This document shows positions 1 through 6,617 of a DNA stretch of 10,883 nt, one piece after another. The stretch comes from Chloroflexota bacterium (GTDB lineage: Bacteria > Chloroflexota > Anaerolineae > Anaerolineales > Villigracilaceae), in NCBI GenBank assembly GCA_021823555.1, contig JAKANW010000052.1:1-10883 (forward strand), read 5' to 3'. Below the pieces are notes generated by a model. That model worked only from the letters and a program-made list of their open reading frames with translations. It searched no databases and had not been told where the DNA came from. Each line of letters starts with the position of its first letter. Position 1 is the stretch's first letter. A program made the translations under genes and the position numbers.

Positions 1-1052
1 TTGTCGTTGCCATGTCTGGAGGAGTGGACTCCTCCGTTGCTGCGGCCCTGCTCAAGCAGCAAGGCTATGAGGTGATCGGCATGATGCTGCGACTGTGGTC
101 CGAGCCGGGTAAGGAAGATTCCAACCGCTGCTGCACGCCCGATTCGATGGCGCAGGCGCGGCGGGTGGCGGCAAAGTTGGACGTTCCCTTTTATGTGATG
201 GATGCCAAGGATGTGTTTCGCAAGACCGTGGTGGAATATTTCCTCGACGGCTACGCTTCAGGCGCGACCCCGAACCCGTGTCTCGTTTGCAATCGTTCCA
301 TCCGCTGGGAATTTCTCCTGAACCACGCGCTCGCCCTGGGCGCGGACTTTATGGCAACGGGACATTACGTTAGACGGAGGACTCTGGACGGTGGACGGTT
401 TGCCTTGCTGCGCGCCGTGGACGCTTCCAAGGATCAATCGTATGTGCTCCACGTACTGACGCAGGAGAAGTTGAAGCGGGCCTTGTTCCCGGTCGGTGAA
501 TATCCCAAGACTGAGATTCGCCGAATCGCCGAATCGTTCGGCCTGCCAACGGCCTCGCGGCCCGATTCGCAGGATCTGTGTTTTTTGGCCGGGGAGGACT
601 ATCGCGCTTTCCTCCGGCGGAACGCAGCAGAGATGCTCAAACCTGGCGAAATTGTCACAACGGATGGCCGGGTCGTAGGCCAGCATAATGGGCTGGCGAG
701 CTACACCATCGGCCAGCGCAAGGGACTGGGCATTGCCTCGCCAGTGCCTCTCTACGTTATTTCTAAAGATGCATTGCGCAATATACTGGTCGTCGGCGCG
801 CTGAGCGAACTCGGCTCGAGGGAATTGACCGCCAGGGGTGTTAACTGGTTGAGCGGCGAAGCACCCTCTGCACCCTTCCGCGCTGAAGTGAAGATCCGCT
901 ACACGGCGCGGCCCGCCTGGGCGCAGGTCATGCCTTTAAACGGCGGGCAGGTCGGGGTCGAGTTTGAAGCGCCAGTACGGGATATCACCCCTGGCCAGGC
1001 TGCTGTATTTTATGTGGATGAGGAGGTCGTCGGTGGTGGGATCATCTTCTAG
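1..1052 (+). CDS. mnmA: tRNA-specific 2-thiouridylase MnmA (5' partial)
   Basis: MnmA uses ATP to adenylate U34 in the anticodon of tRNAs for Lys, Glu and Gln, then thiolates it to 2-thiouridine in the cytoplasm. The frame is open to the left edge (Val-Val-Ala precede the SGGVDSS PP-loop), so the true start lies a few codons upstream of the window and the Met at 12 is internal. Counting from that Met, the PP-loop is at residues 2-8. The catalytic cysteine region NPCLVCN is at 88-94, so C93 should be the adduct-forming cysteine. ATGHY is at 115-119, KDQSYVL at 140-146, and the second catalytic cysteine is C190 in DSQDLCFL. IGQRKGLGI and a C-terminal beta-barrel region follow. Length (about 350 aa) is normal. 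The extra C90 makes a CxxC + C arrangement where E. coli has DxxC + C. The next gene starts 35 bp downstream. Family assignment is very secure. Confidence 0.97.
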   Translation, partial: VVAMSGGVDSSVAAALLKQQGYEVIGMMLRLWSEPGKEDSNRCCTPDSMAQARRVAAKLDVPFYVMDAKDVFRKTVVEYFLDGYASGATPNPCLVCNRSIRWEFLLNHALALGADFMATGHYVRRRTLDGGRFALLRAVDASKDQSYVLHVLTQEKLKRALFPVGEYPKTEIRRIAESFGLPTASRPDSQDLCFLAGEDYRAFLRRNAAEMLKPGEIVTTDGRVVGQHNGLASYTIGQRKGLGIASPVPLYVISKDALRNILVVGALSELGSRELTARGVNWLSGEAPSAPFRAEVKIRYTARPAWAQVMPLNGGQVGVEFEAPVRDITPGQAAVFYVDEEVVGGGIIF

Positions 1053-1087
1053 GATCTGCGTGTAGCCAGAATTAGATTCGAGGTGCA

Positions 1088-1372
1088 ATGACCATTCCCG
1101 CCTTGCTCTTTGGTCTTTTGATTGCCTCGCTATTCGGCGCGCTGTATCACCTGGCGCGCGGTGGAAAACTCTGGCGTTTACTCTTGTACTTGGTATTGGC
1201 CTGGGCTGGATTTGCAGTCGGACACTATGTAGGCGTCTGGCAAAACTGGGTGTTGCTGCCGGTTGGTCCCCTGGATTTGGGTACGGCCACGATTGGCAGC
1301 CTAGCTTTTCTGGGGCTGGGGGATTGGTTGAGCCGAATCGAAGTCGGGCGGCAGGACGGTTCTCAGGTATAA
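1088..1372 (+). CDS. Small hydrophobic membrane protein, unknown function
   Basis: This 94-residue protein has no family I recognise. It has about three predicted membrane-spanning stretches (roughly residues 4-21, 30-48 and 55-78), separated by a short basic loop (HLARGGKLWR) and a Trp-rich loop (VWQNW). It ends in a short polar tail, so it should sit in the cytoplasmic membrane. The ATG is preceded by a GAGGTG-like ribosome-binding sequence about 3-5 bases away. The gene lies 35 bp after mnmA and 32 bp before the dedA-family start, all on the same strand, so co-transcription is likely. Codon use and composition look like the neighbours, which supports a real gene. Its position beside dedA hints at a membrane role, but nothing in the sequence gives a function. 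Confidence 0.75.
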   Translation: MTIPALLFGLLIASLFGALYHLARGGKLWRLLLYLVLAWAGFAVGHYVGVWQNWVLLPVGPLDLGTATIGSLAFLGLGDWLSRIEVGRQDGSQV

Positions 1373-1373
1373 T
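1368..1373 (+). promoter_or_regulatory. Candidate -10 box (TATAAT) ahead of the DedA-family gene
   Basis: A perfect TATAAT overlaps the stop codon of the preceding small membrane protein and lies 31 bp before the dedA-family ATG. That would leave a leader of about 25 nt containing the Shine-Dalgarno. No convincing -35 hexamer sits 16-18 bp upstream (the sequence there is GC-rich), and there is no TGn extension, so this may be coincidence or a weak internal promoter. Confidence 0.3.
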
Positions 1374-1404
1374 CCCACCACTCTATTTCCCCCCGGGAGG
1401 GTCC

Positions 1405-2058
1405 ATGGCTTTGATTCAACACCTGATTGACATTTTCTTGCATCTCGACAAGTATCTGGCCGACATCATACTCCAATATGGCATGTGGACGTATGGCTTG
1501 CTATTCTTCGTAATTTTCATGGAGACGGGCTTTGTCGTCACGCCGTTCTTGCCCGGCGATTCGCTCCTTTTTGCTGCCGGCACCTTTGCGGCGCTTGGCT
1601 CGCTCAACCTCTGGTTGCTGCTGGGATTGCTGATGGTGGCGGCAGTCGGCGGCGACACCGTGAATTACTGGATCGGCCACACGCTTGGCGATCGCGCCTA
1701 CGAAATAAAATGGATCAAGAAGGAATATCTTGACCGCACACATGCCTTCTTTGAAAAGCATGGCGGCAAAACGATTTTCCTGGCTCGCTTCGTCCCCATC
1801 GTGCGGACCTTTGCGCCCTTCGTGGCGGGCATTGGGCGCATGTCCTATGGATACTTCATCACCTACAACCTGGTTGGCGGCGTGTCGTGGGTGGCTCTGT
1901 TCACTCTGGCGGGTTATTTTTTCGGAAACATTCCGTTCATCAAGCAGAACTTTGAATTCGTTATCATTGCCATTATTCTGATCTCGGTAGTACCGGTCTT
2001 CTACGAGGCATGGAAGGCCCGGCGCGAAGAAAAACAAGCCAAAGCGGAGACCGCCTGA
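1405..2058 (+). CDS. DedA family membrane protein
   Basis: DedA (SNARE-associated/VTT domain) proteins are cytoplasmic-membrane proteins implicated in flipping lipid carriers such as undecaprenyl phosphate and phospholipids, and in membrane proton homeostasis. The ATG at 1405 was chosen because GGGAGG lies 4 bases upstream; an in-frame TTG start at 1324 would overlap the previous gene. The protein is 217 aa, typical for the family. Residues matching those essential in E. coli YqjA are visible: E40 in FMETG, D52 in LPGDSLL, R128 in LARFVP and R134 in VRTFAP. GGDTVNYWIGH (82-92) and the re-entrant/VTT core are also present. Three to four hydrophobic segments follow, then a highly charged tail (KARREEKQAKAETA). 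A strong intrinsic terminator follows the stop within 10 bp, ending the mnmA-side transcript. Exact substrate is not predictable. Confidence 0.93.
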   Translation: MALIQHLIDIFLHLDKYLADIILQYGMWTYGLLFFVIFMETGFVVTPFLPGDSLLFAAGTFAALGSLNLWLLLGLLMVAAVGGDTVNYWIGHTLGDRAYEIKWIKKEYLDRTHAFFEKHGGKTIFLARFVPIVRTFAPFVAGIGRMSYGYFITYNLVGGVSWVALFTLAGYFFGNIPFIKQNFEFVIIAIILISVVPVFYEAWKARREEKQAKAETA

Positions 2059-2063
2059 ACACG

Positions 2064-2088
2064 AGACGCCCGCCAGGGCGTCTTTTTT
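2064..2088 (+). terminator. Rho-independent terminator after dedA-family gene
   Basis: An 8-bp perfect stem (AGACGCCC / GGGCGTCT) with a 4-base GCCA loop is followed directly by a run of six T residues whose first base closes the stem. It begins 5 bp after the DedA-family stop. The VanZ-domain gene starts only 9 bp downstream, so that gene would need read-through or a promoter I cannot see. Confidence 0.88.
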
Positions 2089-2097
2089 GATTTAACC

Positions 2098-3336
2098 ATG
2101 AAATGGCTGGCAATTGCATTTTCGATTTTTATTGTAGCGGTGATTGTCGGTGCGGATACGGGACACCTGCCTCGCCTGATCCGCAGCCTGTATGATTTTC
2201 CAAACGGCGACAAGGTCGGACACCTTTTCCTATATGGATTTCTGAGCTTGATCCTGAATCTGACCTTTGTACGGTGGCTGCAGCCAAAAGTTCACCGCAT
2301 CATCCTGATCGTGAGCCTGGTCCTGGCTGTTTTGATTGGTCTTGAGGAATGGAGTCAGTTCCTCTTCGCCACCCGGACGATGGATATTTTCGACCTGCTG
2401 GCCAGTTACGCGGGGGTGACAGCAGGAGCAATGATTGTTAAATCAATTTCCTCCATTATGACCAAATCAAAAAACGTATTTCCTTTGCGTGGCTGGGTTG
2501 GATTGGCGCTGGTCTCTATCTTTTGGACTCTCAACTGGGCCTTGACCGGGCCGCGCACCCACTGGGGTTTCTTCCCGTTATGGTTAGGTTATTGTCTTAT
2601 AATGGACGCGCTGGTTTTCTGGCGTACGGGCACATCCCTGCTCGCCCGCGATGGGCGCAAATATATCAGCCTGTTTGTCATTTCGGCGCCGGTCTGGTGG
2701 TTGTTCGAGGTCATGAACCTGCGGACACAGAATTGGGATTACGTCGGCGCGGCGCAGTTCACCTTCCTGCAATATGCCTTCTGGACGACGATCAGTTTTA
2801 CGACCGTCATCCCGGCTGTGTTCGGCAGCGCGGAATTTTTCGCCAGCTTTGACTTCGTCAAGCGCCTCAAACCTGGACCCGTAATTGGCACCGATAAACG
2901 AACGACCATCGGCTTTTTTGTTGCCGGCTGGGTGATGCTGGCCTTGCTGTTGATTTGGCCCAGGATTTTCTTTCCTTTCATTTGGGTGTCTATCTATTTC
3001 ATTTTGGAACCGGTCAACGTCTGGATGGGGAATCGCTCGCTCGCACAATGGACAGCCAAAGGCGACTGGCGACCGGTCATTGCCCTGTGGCTGGGCGTCC
3101 TGCTAACAGCCTTTTTCTGGGAGATGTGGAATTACTTTTCCTACCCTAAATGGGTTTATCACGTAGCCTGGGGCGGGGGATTGCACGTCTTTGAAATGCC
3201 CCTCCTGGGATATGGAGGTTACCTGCCATTTGCCCTGGAACTGTTTGCCCTCTATCATCTGGTAGTTGGCGTGTTGGGGGAGAAGCAGCCAGATTATGTG
3301 CGAATGACTGCCTCAATGGTCGAGCCTGGATCCTAA
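2098..3336 (+). CDS. VanZ-domain polytopic membrane protein with duplicated C-terminal region
   Basis: The first ~115 residues form a VanZ-like domain: an N-terminal membrane helix, ADTGHLP (19-25), DKVGHLFLYG (38-47), EEWSQ (83-87) and R93..D96..DLLASYAG (99-106). VanZ takes its name from the teicoplanin resistance cluster, but most chromosomal members have no known activity. The remaining ~290 residues are a separate, very hydrophobic, Trp-rich region I cannot place in a named family. It contains two similar segments, about 159-215 and 292-354, each starting with Phe-Pro and running to an acidic-x-x-x-Asn motif (FEVMN at 203-207, WEMWN at 341-345). About ten membrane spans are likely in total. 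The start is not supported by a clear Shine-Dalgarno, and the ATG comes only 9 bp after the preceding terminator; it was kept because the N-terminus fits VanZ proteins. Inferred location: cytoplasmic membrane. Confidence 0.85.
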   Translation: MKWLAIAFSIFIVAVIVGADTGHLPRLIRSLYDFPNGDKVGHLFLYGFLSLILNLTFVRWLQPKVHRIILIVSLVLAVLIGLEEWSQFLFATRTMDIFDLLASYAGVTAGAMIVKSISSIMTKSKNVFPLRGWVGLALVSIFWTLNWALTGPRTHWGFFPLWLGYCLIMDALVFWRTGTSLLARDGRKYISLFVISAPVWWLFEVMNLRTQNWDYVGAAQFTFLQYAFWTTISFTTVIPAVFGSAEFFASFDFVKRLKPGPVIGTDKRTTIGFFVAGWVMLALLLIWPRIFFPFIWVSIYFILEPVNVWMGNRSLAQWTAKGDWRPVIALWLGVLLTAFFWEMWNYFSYPKWVYHVAWGGGLHVFEMPLLGYGGYLPFALELFALYHLVVGVLGEKQPDYVRMTASMVEPGS

Positions 3337-3370
3337 CCAACCGTTGATATTTACTTTTCTGCACAACGGC

Positions 3371-3400
3371 TTGACCTTGACAGCGTATGTAGTGTAAGAT
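3371..3400 (+). promoter_or_regulatory. Candidate sigma-70 promoter for the CoA-binding/CYTH pair
   Basis: TTGACC (3371-3376) and TAAGAT (3395-3400) are separated by 18 bp. This would start transcription about 24 bp before the CoA-binding protein ATG at 3431, leaving room for its AAAGGGA ribosome-binding site. A second -35-like TTGACA at 3377-3382 is only 12 bp from the -10, so it is less likely to be used. The spacing and the position in a 94-bp gap make this a reasonable promoter. Confidence 0.5.
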
Positions 3401-3430
3401 TTCACCATAACTTTTATGAAAGGGAATCCC

Positions 3431-3925
3431 ATGATTAAAATTGACTCGCTTGTGCAAGATTTCTTCGCCCAGAAGAAAATTGCTGTCGTTGGCGTTTCAG
3501 ACCAGCGTGAGACAGGCTGCAACGCGAACTACAAAAAATTCAAGGATGCTGGTTATACGGTCTACGCGGTCAATCCGCGTATTCCCACGTTTGATGGCGC
3601 TCCGTGTTATCCTGACCTGAAATCCATCCCGGAGAAACCCGACGCGGTCTTCATCCTTGCCAGCCCAAAAGTGACCGACCAGATCGTCCAGCAATGTGTG
3701 GATTTGGGCATCAAGCATGTCTGGATGCATTGCATGATGGGCACCAAACCCGGTTTGGCGAAGAGCATGACCAGCGTCTCGGACGAAGCGGTGAAGAAGT
3801 GCCGCGAGAACGGCATCACGGTGATCCCTGGAACCTGTCCCAACCAGTTCCTGAATCCTGACTTCGGCCACGGCATGATGCGCGGACTGTGGGGCATGTT
3901 CGGTTTTCTCAAAGTGGAAAGTTAA
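3431..3925 (+). CDS. CoA-binding domain protein (YccU-like)
   Basis: This is a single Rossmann-fold CoA-binding domain, as in the stand-alone YccU/succinyl-CoA-synthetase-alpha-like proteins. The ATG at 3431 is preferred over the in-frame ATG at 3416 because AAAGGGA lies between them, 6 bases before the second; this gives 164 aa. The nucleotide-binding start is KKIAVVGVSDQ (15-25). It is followed by GYTVYAVNPR (41-50), the conserved Asn-Pro that contacts CoA in this family, then PDAVFILASP (70-79) and GIKHVWMH (93-100). The C-terminal part GITVIPGTCPNQF (128-140) is typical of the family end, although the segment HCMMGTKPG departs from the usual pattern. The role is unknown; members are thought to bind CoA or acyl-CoA in the cytoplasm. 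The CYTH gene begins 9 bp after its stop, so the two are probably co-transcribed. Confidence 0.9.
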   Translation: MIKIDSLVQDFFAQKKIAVVGVSDQRETGCNANYKKFKDAGYTVYAVNPRIPTFDGAPCYPDLKSIPEKPDAVFILASPKVTDQIVQQCVDLGIKHVWMHCMMGTKPGLAKSMTSVSDEAVKKCRENGITVIPGTCPNQFLNPDFGHGMMRGLWGMFGFLKVES

Positions 3926-3934
3926 ACACGGATA

Positions 3935-4447
3935 ATGCCAGCGAACATCGAAGTGAAGGCCCGCGCACGCGACTTTGCTGGGATCCGCCAATGCGCCGAA
4001 GGGATCAGCGACACGCCTTGCCAGGTTATCCCACAGGAAGATACCTTCTTCCGTACCAGCCAGGGGCGCCTCAAACTCCGGGACCTGGGAGCTGGCCGCG
4101 CCCAATTGATCTATTACGAGCGCCCCGATCAGGGTGGCCCCAAACGCTCGGATTATCACATTGCATCAATTTCCGATGTCGAGCATCTCAAGCGCGTGCT
4201 TGAACTTGCCTGTGGCATTCGCGGTGTGGTAAAAAAGACGCGTTATCTCTACCTCGTCGGGCAGACGCGCATTCACCTGGACCAAGTCGAAGGATTGGGT
4301 GATTTCATGGAGCTGGAAGTTGTGATGCAGGAAGGCCAGACAGATGCGGAGGGGCAGGCCATTGCTGAAGGACTGATGCAAAAGTTGGGCGTCGAAAAAA
4401 GCGATCTTCTGGAAGGGGCGTACATGGATTTACTGGAGACGAAATAA
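3935..4447 (+). CDS. CYTH domain protein, class IV adenylate cyclase (CyaB)-like
   Basis: The 170-residue protein covers one CYTH (CyaB-thiamine triphosphatase) beta-tunnel domain. CYTH enzymes use divalent metal to act on triphosphates, as adenylate cyclases, thiamine triphosphatases or tripolyphosphatases. The N-terminal NIEVKAR (4-10) is the metal-binding ExK strand. GRLKLRD, the YERPD strand, KKTRYLYLV, the RIHLDQVEGLGDFMELEVV stretch and a C-terminal YMDLLE follow in the usual order. The full length and all charged tunnel strands appear intact, so it should be active. The subtype resembles CyaB-like/metazoan CYTH proteins that start with NIE(V/I)KAR, but sequence alone does not separate cAMP formation from triphosphatase activity. 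The Shine-Dalgarno is weak (CGGA, about 3 bases before the ATG), consistent with translational coupling to the CoA-binding gene 9 bp upstream. Confidence 0.88.
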   Translation: MPANIEVKARARDFAGIRQCAEGISDTPCQVIPQEDTFFRTSQGRLKLRDLGAGRAQLIYYERPDQGGPKRSDYHIASISDVEHLKRVLELACGIRGVVKKTRYLYLVGQTRIHLDQVEGLGDFMELEVVMQEGQTDAEGQAIAEGLMQKLGVEKSDLLEGAYMDLLETK

Positions 4448-4482
4448 CCTGCCCTTGAAAATTTGACTTGGGTGCGTTTCAT

Positions 4483-4629
4483 CTCATTTGAAACCGTCCC
4501 GCAGGCAGGCGTTGCCCTGCCTGCGCCAGTGCCGCAGCAGGCACAGGTGAGCCTGCCGAAGGGTTTGAAGAGACGGTCAAATTTGCCCAATCGAACCTGC
4601 GGGACGTTCTTTCTCAACTCATTTGAAAC
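4483..4629. repeat. Structured intergenic repeat element flanked by 12-bp direct repeats
   Basis: The gap between the CYTH and epimerase genes (4448-4666) has no plausible gene but is full of symmetry. CTCATTTGAAAC occurs at 4483-4494 and again at 4618-4629. An 11-bp inverted repeat (CGTCCCGCAGG at 4495-4505; CCTGCGGGACG at 4596-4606) lies between them, its left arm touching the first direct repeat. Inside are a hairpin with a 10-bp stem (4500-4509 with 4516-4525, loop CGTTGC), a smaller one (4537-4542 with 4551-4556), and a GACGGTCAAAT that matches inverted TTTGAaaCCGTC at the left edge. The segment 4547-4563, reversed, reads CCCTTCGGCAGGCTCAC. From memory this resembles a CCTTCG(A/G)CAGGCTCA-type intergenic repeat that is abundant in several bacterial phyla. 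No T-run follows any stem, so it is not a simple terminator. Confidence 0.6.
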
Positions 4630-4666
4630 ACCCCCATTTGACTTTCAACCTTCCAATGGAGAAACC

Positions 4667-5092
4667 ATGCCAAAGACTACCGGTATCAATCACGTTGCCA
4701 TCGTTGTGGAAGATATGGAAGAATCTCTAAAATTCTGGCGTGACGCATTGGGGATCGAACTGCATGAAATGCACGACGTGCCCGCCGAGAATTCCCAGGT
4801 CGCTTTCCTGCCGCTCCCGGGGGGCGAGATCGAACTGGTCCAACCGACCACTGCCGACTCTGGAATTGCAAAATATCTTGCCAGGCGCGGACCGGGTATG
4901 CACCATCTTTGCCTGGAAGTGGATGACATGGCCGGTATGCTGTCCCAGCTCAAGGCGAAGGGTGTGCGCTTGATCAACGAAGAGCCTCGCCTTGCTGCAG
5001 ACGGAAAAAAATATGCTTTTATTCATCCCGAGTCCACCGGAGGTGTATTGGTGGAACTGTATCAAATCCAGGATTCAGATCGAAGGTTTTGA
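4667..5092 (+). CDS. mce: Methylmalonyl-CoA epimerase
   Basis: This enzyme interconverts (2S)- and (2R)-methylmalonyl-CoA, linking propionyl-CoA carboxylase to the B12-dependent mutase in propionate, odd-chain fatty acid and branched amino acid metabolism. The ATG at 4667 was chosen over far upstream in-frame starts because GGAG lies 5 bases before it and because family proteins begin exactly here; it gives 141 aa, the usual size. It belongs to the vicinal oxygen chelate (glyoxalase) fold, with two beta-alpha-beta modules. The metal ligands expected for the family are visible: H9 in INHVAI, Q59 in IELVQP, one of H79/H80 in MHHLCLEV and E130 in VLVELYQ. GGVLVELYQ near the C-terminus is characteristic of epimerases rather than glyoxalase I. 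No mutase or carboxylase gene is in the window. It is separated from the CYTH gene by the repeat element and from tilS by 36 bp. Confidence 0.93.
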   Translation: MPKTTGINHVAIVVEDMEESLKFWRDALGIELHEMHDVPAENSQVAFLPLPGGEIELVQPTTADSGIAKYLARRGPGMHHLCLEVDDMAGMLSQLKAKGVRLINEEPRLAADGKKYAFIHPESTGGVLVELYQIQDSDRRF

Positions 5093-5111
5093 AAAATTTT
5101 AGTTCCTTTTG

Positions 5112-5120
5112 TGGTTTAAT
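5112..5120 (+). promoter_or_regulatory. Candidate extended -10 promoter giving near-leaderless tilS
   Basis: TGG immediately followed by TTTAAT fits the extended -10 pattern TGn-TATAAT with one mismatch. Transcription would begin at about 5126-5128, i.e. one to three bases before the tilS ATG at 5129. A TTGAAA at 5089-5094 is 20 bp upstream, too far to be a good -35, but extended -10 promoters do not need one. The absence of any Shine-Dalgarno before the ATG is consistent with a leaderless message. Confidence 0.4.
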
Positions 5121-5128
5121 TGGCTTCA

Positions 5129-6577
5129 ATGCTTGAGAACATTGAAGCTATTTTGCGTGACCAGTGCGGCTTGCAAAAAGACCGCCCGATTGTTGTCGGT
5201 GTATCCGGGGGGCCGGATAGCCTTTGCCTCATGGAAATTTTGCGCCAGTCCGGCTATTGGCTGATCGTGGCGCATTTCAACCATCAGTTGCGGCCAGAGT
5301 CGGATATAGAGGCCACAACCGTCGAACAGAGAGCTGCGCGTTTGAATATCGCCTCGGTGATTGATAGCGGAGATGTGCGCAGTTATGCCGAGAAACATGC
5401 CATGTCCATTGAGGAAGCCGCACGCCAGTTGCGTTATCAATTCCTATTTGAACTGGCCCGGCGGAAAAATGCACAGGCAGTGGCGGTCGGTCACACGGCT
5501 GACGACCAGGTGGAAACGGTGCTGATGCACTTCCTGCGCGGCAGCGGGCTGACCGGGCTGAAGGGTATGGCATATCGCACCATCCTGCCAGTCTTTGATC
5601 CCAATATTCCCATCGTCCGCCCCCTGTTGGATATCTGGCGCGAAGAAACCGAAGTCTTTTGCGCAGCCAATGGCTTGCGCCCGAATTTTGATCCCAGCAA
5701 TGAATCGCTCAACTTCACCCGCAACCGTTTGCGTAATTTACTGATTCCCACGCTGGAAACTTACAATCCAAAAATTCGCGAGGCTATCTGGCGTTCGGTA
5801 CAGTCGCTTCAGGCTGACTATGCTTTATTGGGAGAGACTCTGGATGCTGCATGGAGAGACTGTGTTGCCAGGATAGAACCGGACTTGATTATTTTTGACG
5901 CCAGGCAACTTTCATCCCGCTCGCTCGGACTCCGCCGGAACCTGGTGAGGCGTGCGATAGAGTCCCTGCGTCCTGGTCAGGAGATCACCTATTCCGTCCT
6001 TGACCGGGCCGCTGACTTCCTTGATACCCCGACCAGGATTCGTATAGACCTGACGGGGGGCCTGCGCTTTTTCCGCGAGGGTTCCAACCTGTACCTCTCG
6101 ACGCCTGGCGCCGATCTGCCCTTTGACAAATGGCCTCAAATGCTGGTGGATGCTGAGGAGATTTCGCTCTCCATACCTGGTCAGGCAAACCTGGCCGGTG
6201 GCTGGCAACTCAATTGCGAGCGCTGGCGTCTGCCCGCTCTGGCGCGTGATCAAGCTCAAAGAAACGAGGACCAGTTCCAGGTCTGGTTGGACGCGGACAA
6301 GCTGCCTCCCGAATTGGCATTGCGGGCGCGGCGTCCCGGCGACCGGTTCGAGCCGCTGGGTATGGACGGTCATTCACAGAAGCTGTCAGATTTTTTTGTC
6401 AATGAGAAGTTGCCGCAGAGGGCGCGTGATCGCTGGCCGCTCCTGTGCGCCGGGGATGAAGTCGTTTGGGTGCCTGGCTATCGTCCGGCGCATCCGTATC
6501 GCCTGACGGCCTCCTCGCGGCACATTCTGTATTTTGCGGTGGTACGGCCTCTCGAAAAGCCCAGCAGTGCGATGTAA
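5129..6577 (+). CDS. tilS: tRNA(Ile)-lysidine synthetase TilS
   Basis: TilS attaches lysine to C34 of the CAU-anticodon tRNA-Ile using ATP, switching it from Met to Ile decoding; it is essential in most bacteria. Counted from the ATG at 5129 (482 aa), the PP-loop SGGPDS is at 26-31, HFNHQLR at 49-55, GHTADDQVET with LRGSGLTGLKGM at 121-147, RPLLD at 164-168, and FTRNRLR at 196-202. The middle part (about 220-320) matches the substrate-binding domain, and the C-terminal TilS_C domain is present (RARRPGDRFEPLGM, KLSDFFVNEKLP, VPGYRP). It is therefore the long, E. coli/Aquifex-plus type rather than the short form. An alternative TTG start at 5120 would add three residues; neither start has a Shine-Dalgarno, and the ATG fits better. 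The glutaredoxin gene follows after 40 bp and is probably co-transcribed. Confidence 0.96.
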   Translation: MLENIEAILRDQCGLQKDRPIVVGVSGGPDSLCLMEILRQSGYWLIVAHFNHQLRPESDIEATTVEQRAARLNIASVIDSGDVRSYAEKHAMSIEEAARQLRYQFLFELARRKNAQAVAVGHTADDQVETVLMHFLRGSGLTGLKGMAYRTILPVFDPNIPIVRPLLDIWREETEVFCAANGLRPNFDPSNESLNFTRNRLRNLLIPTLETYNPKIREAIWRSVQSLQADYALLGETLDAAWRDCVARIEPDLIIFDARQLSSRSLGLRRNLVRRAIESLRPGQEITYSVLDRAADFLDTPTRIRIDLTGGLRFFREGSNLYLSTPGADLPFDKWPQMLVDAEEISLSIPGQANLAGGWQLNCERWRLPALARDQAQRNEDQFQVWLDADKLPPELALRARRPGDRFEPLGMDGHSQKLSDFFVNEKLPQRARDRWPLLCAGDEVVWVPGYRPAHPYRLTASSRHILYFAVVRPLEKPSSAM

Positions 6578-6617
6578 CTTTTTGCGCCCTTTTTCATCCA
6601 ATCACTCGGAGGCTTAT

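Noticed and set aside
258..686. Open frame of 142 codons on the minus strand inside mnmA
   Set aside because: It is fully antisense to the well-conserved mnmA, lacks a ribosome-binding site and encodes no recognisable motif.
1501..2037. Long antisense open frame (178 codons) opposite the DedA-family gene
   Set aside because: The composition is the mirror of a membrane-protein gene (many charged and His/Gln residues); there is no start signal or family resemblance.
3341..3369. Possible terminator after the VanZ-domain gene (CCGTTG ... CAACGG)
   Set aside because: The stem is only 6 bp with a 17-base loop and no T-run follows, so it is too weak to call.
3497..4159. Minus-strand open frame of 220 codons spanning the CoA-binding and CYTH genes
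   Set aside because: It runs across two recognisable plus-strand genes and their junction, with no ribosome-binding site; it is a shadow of the GC-rich codon pattern.
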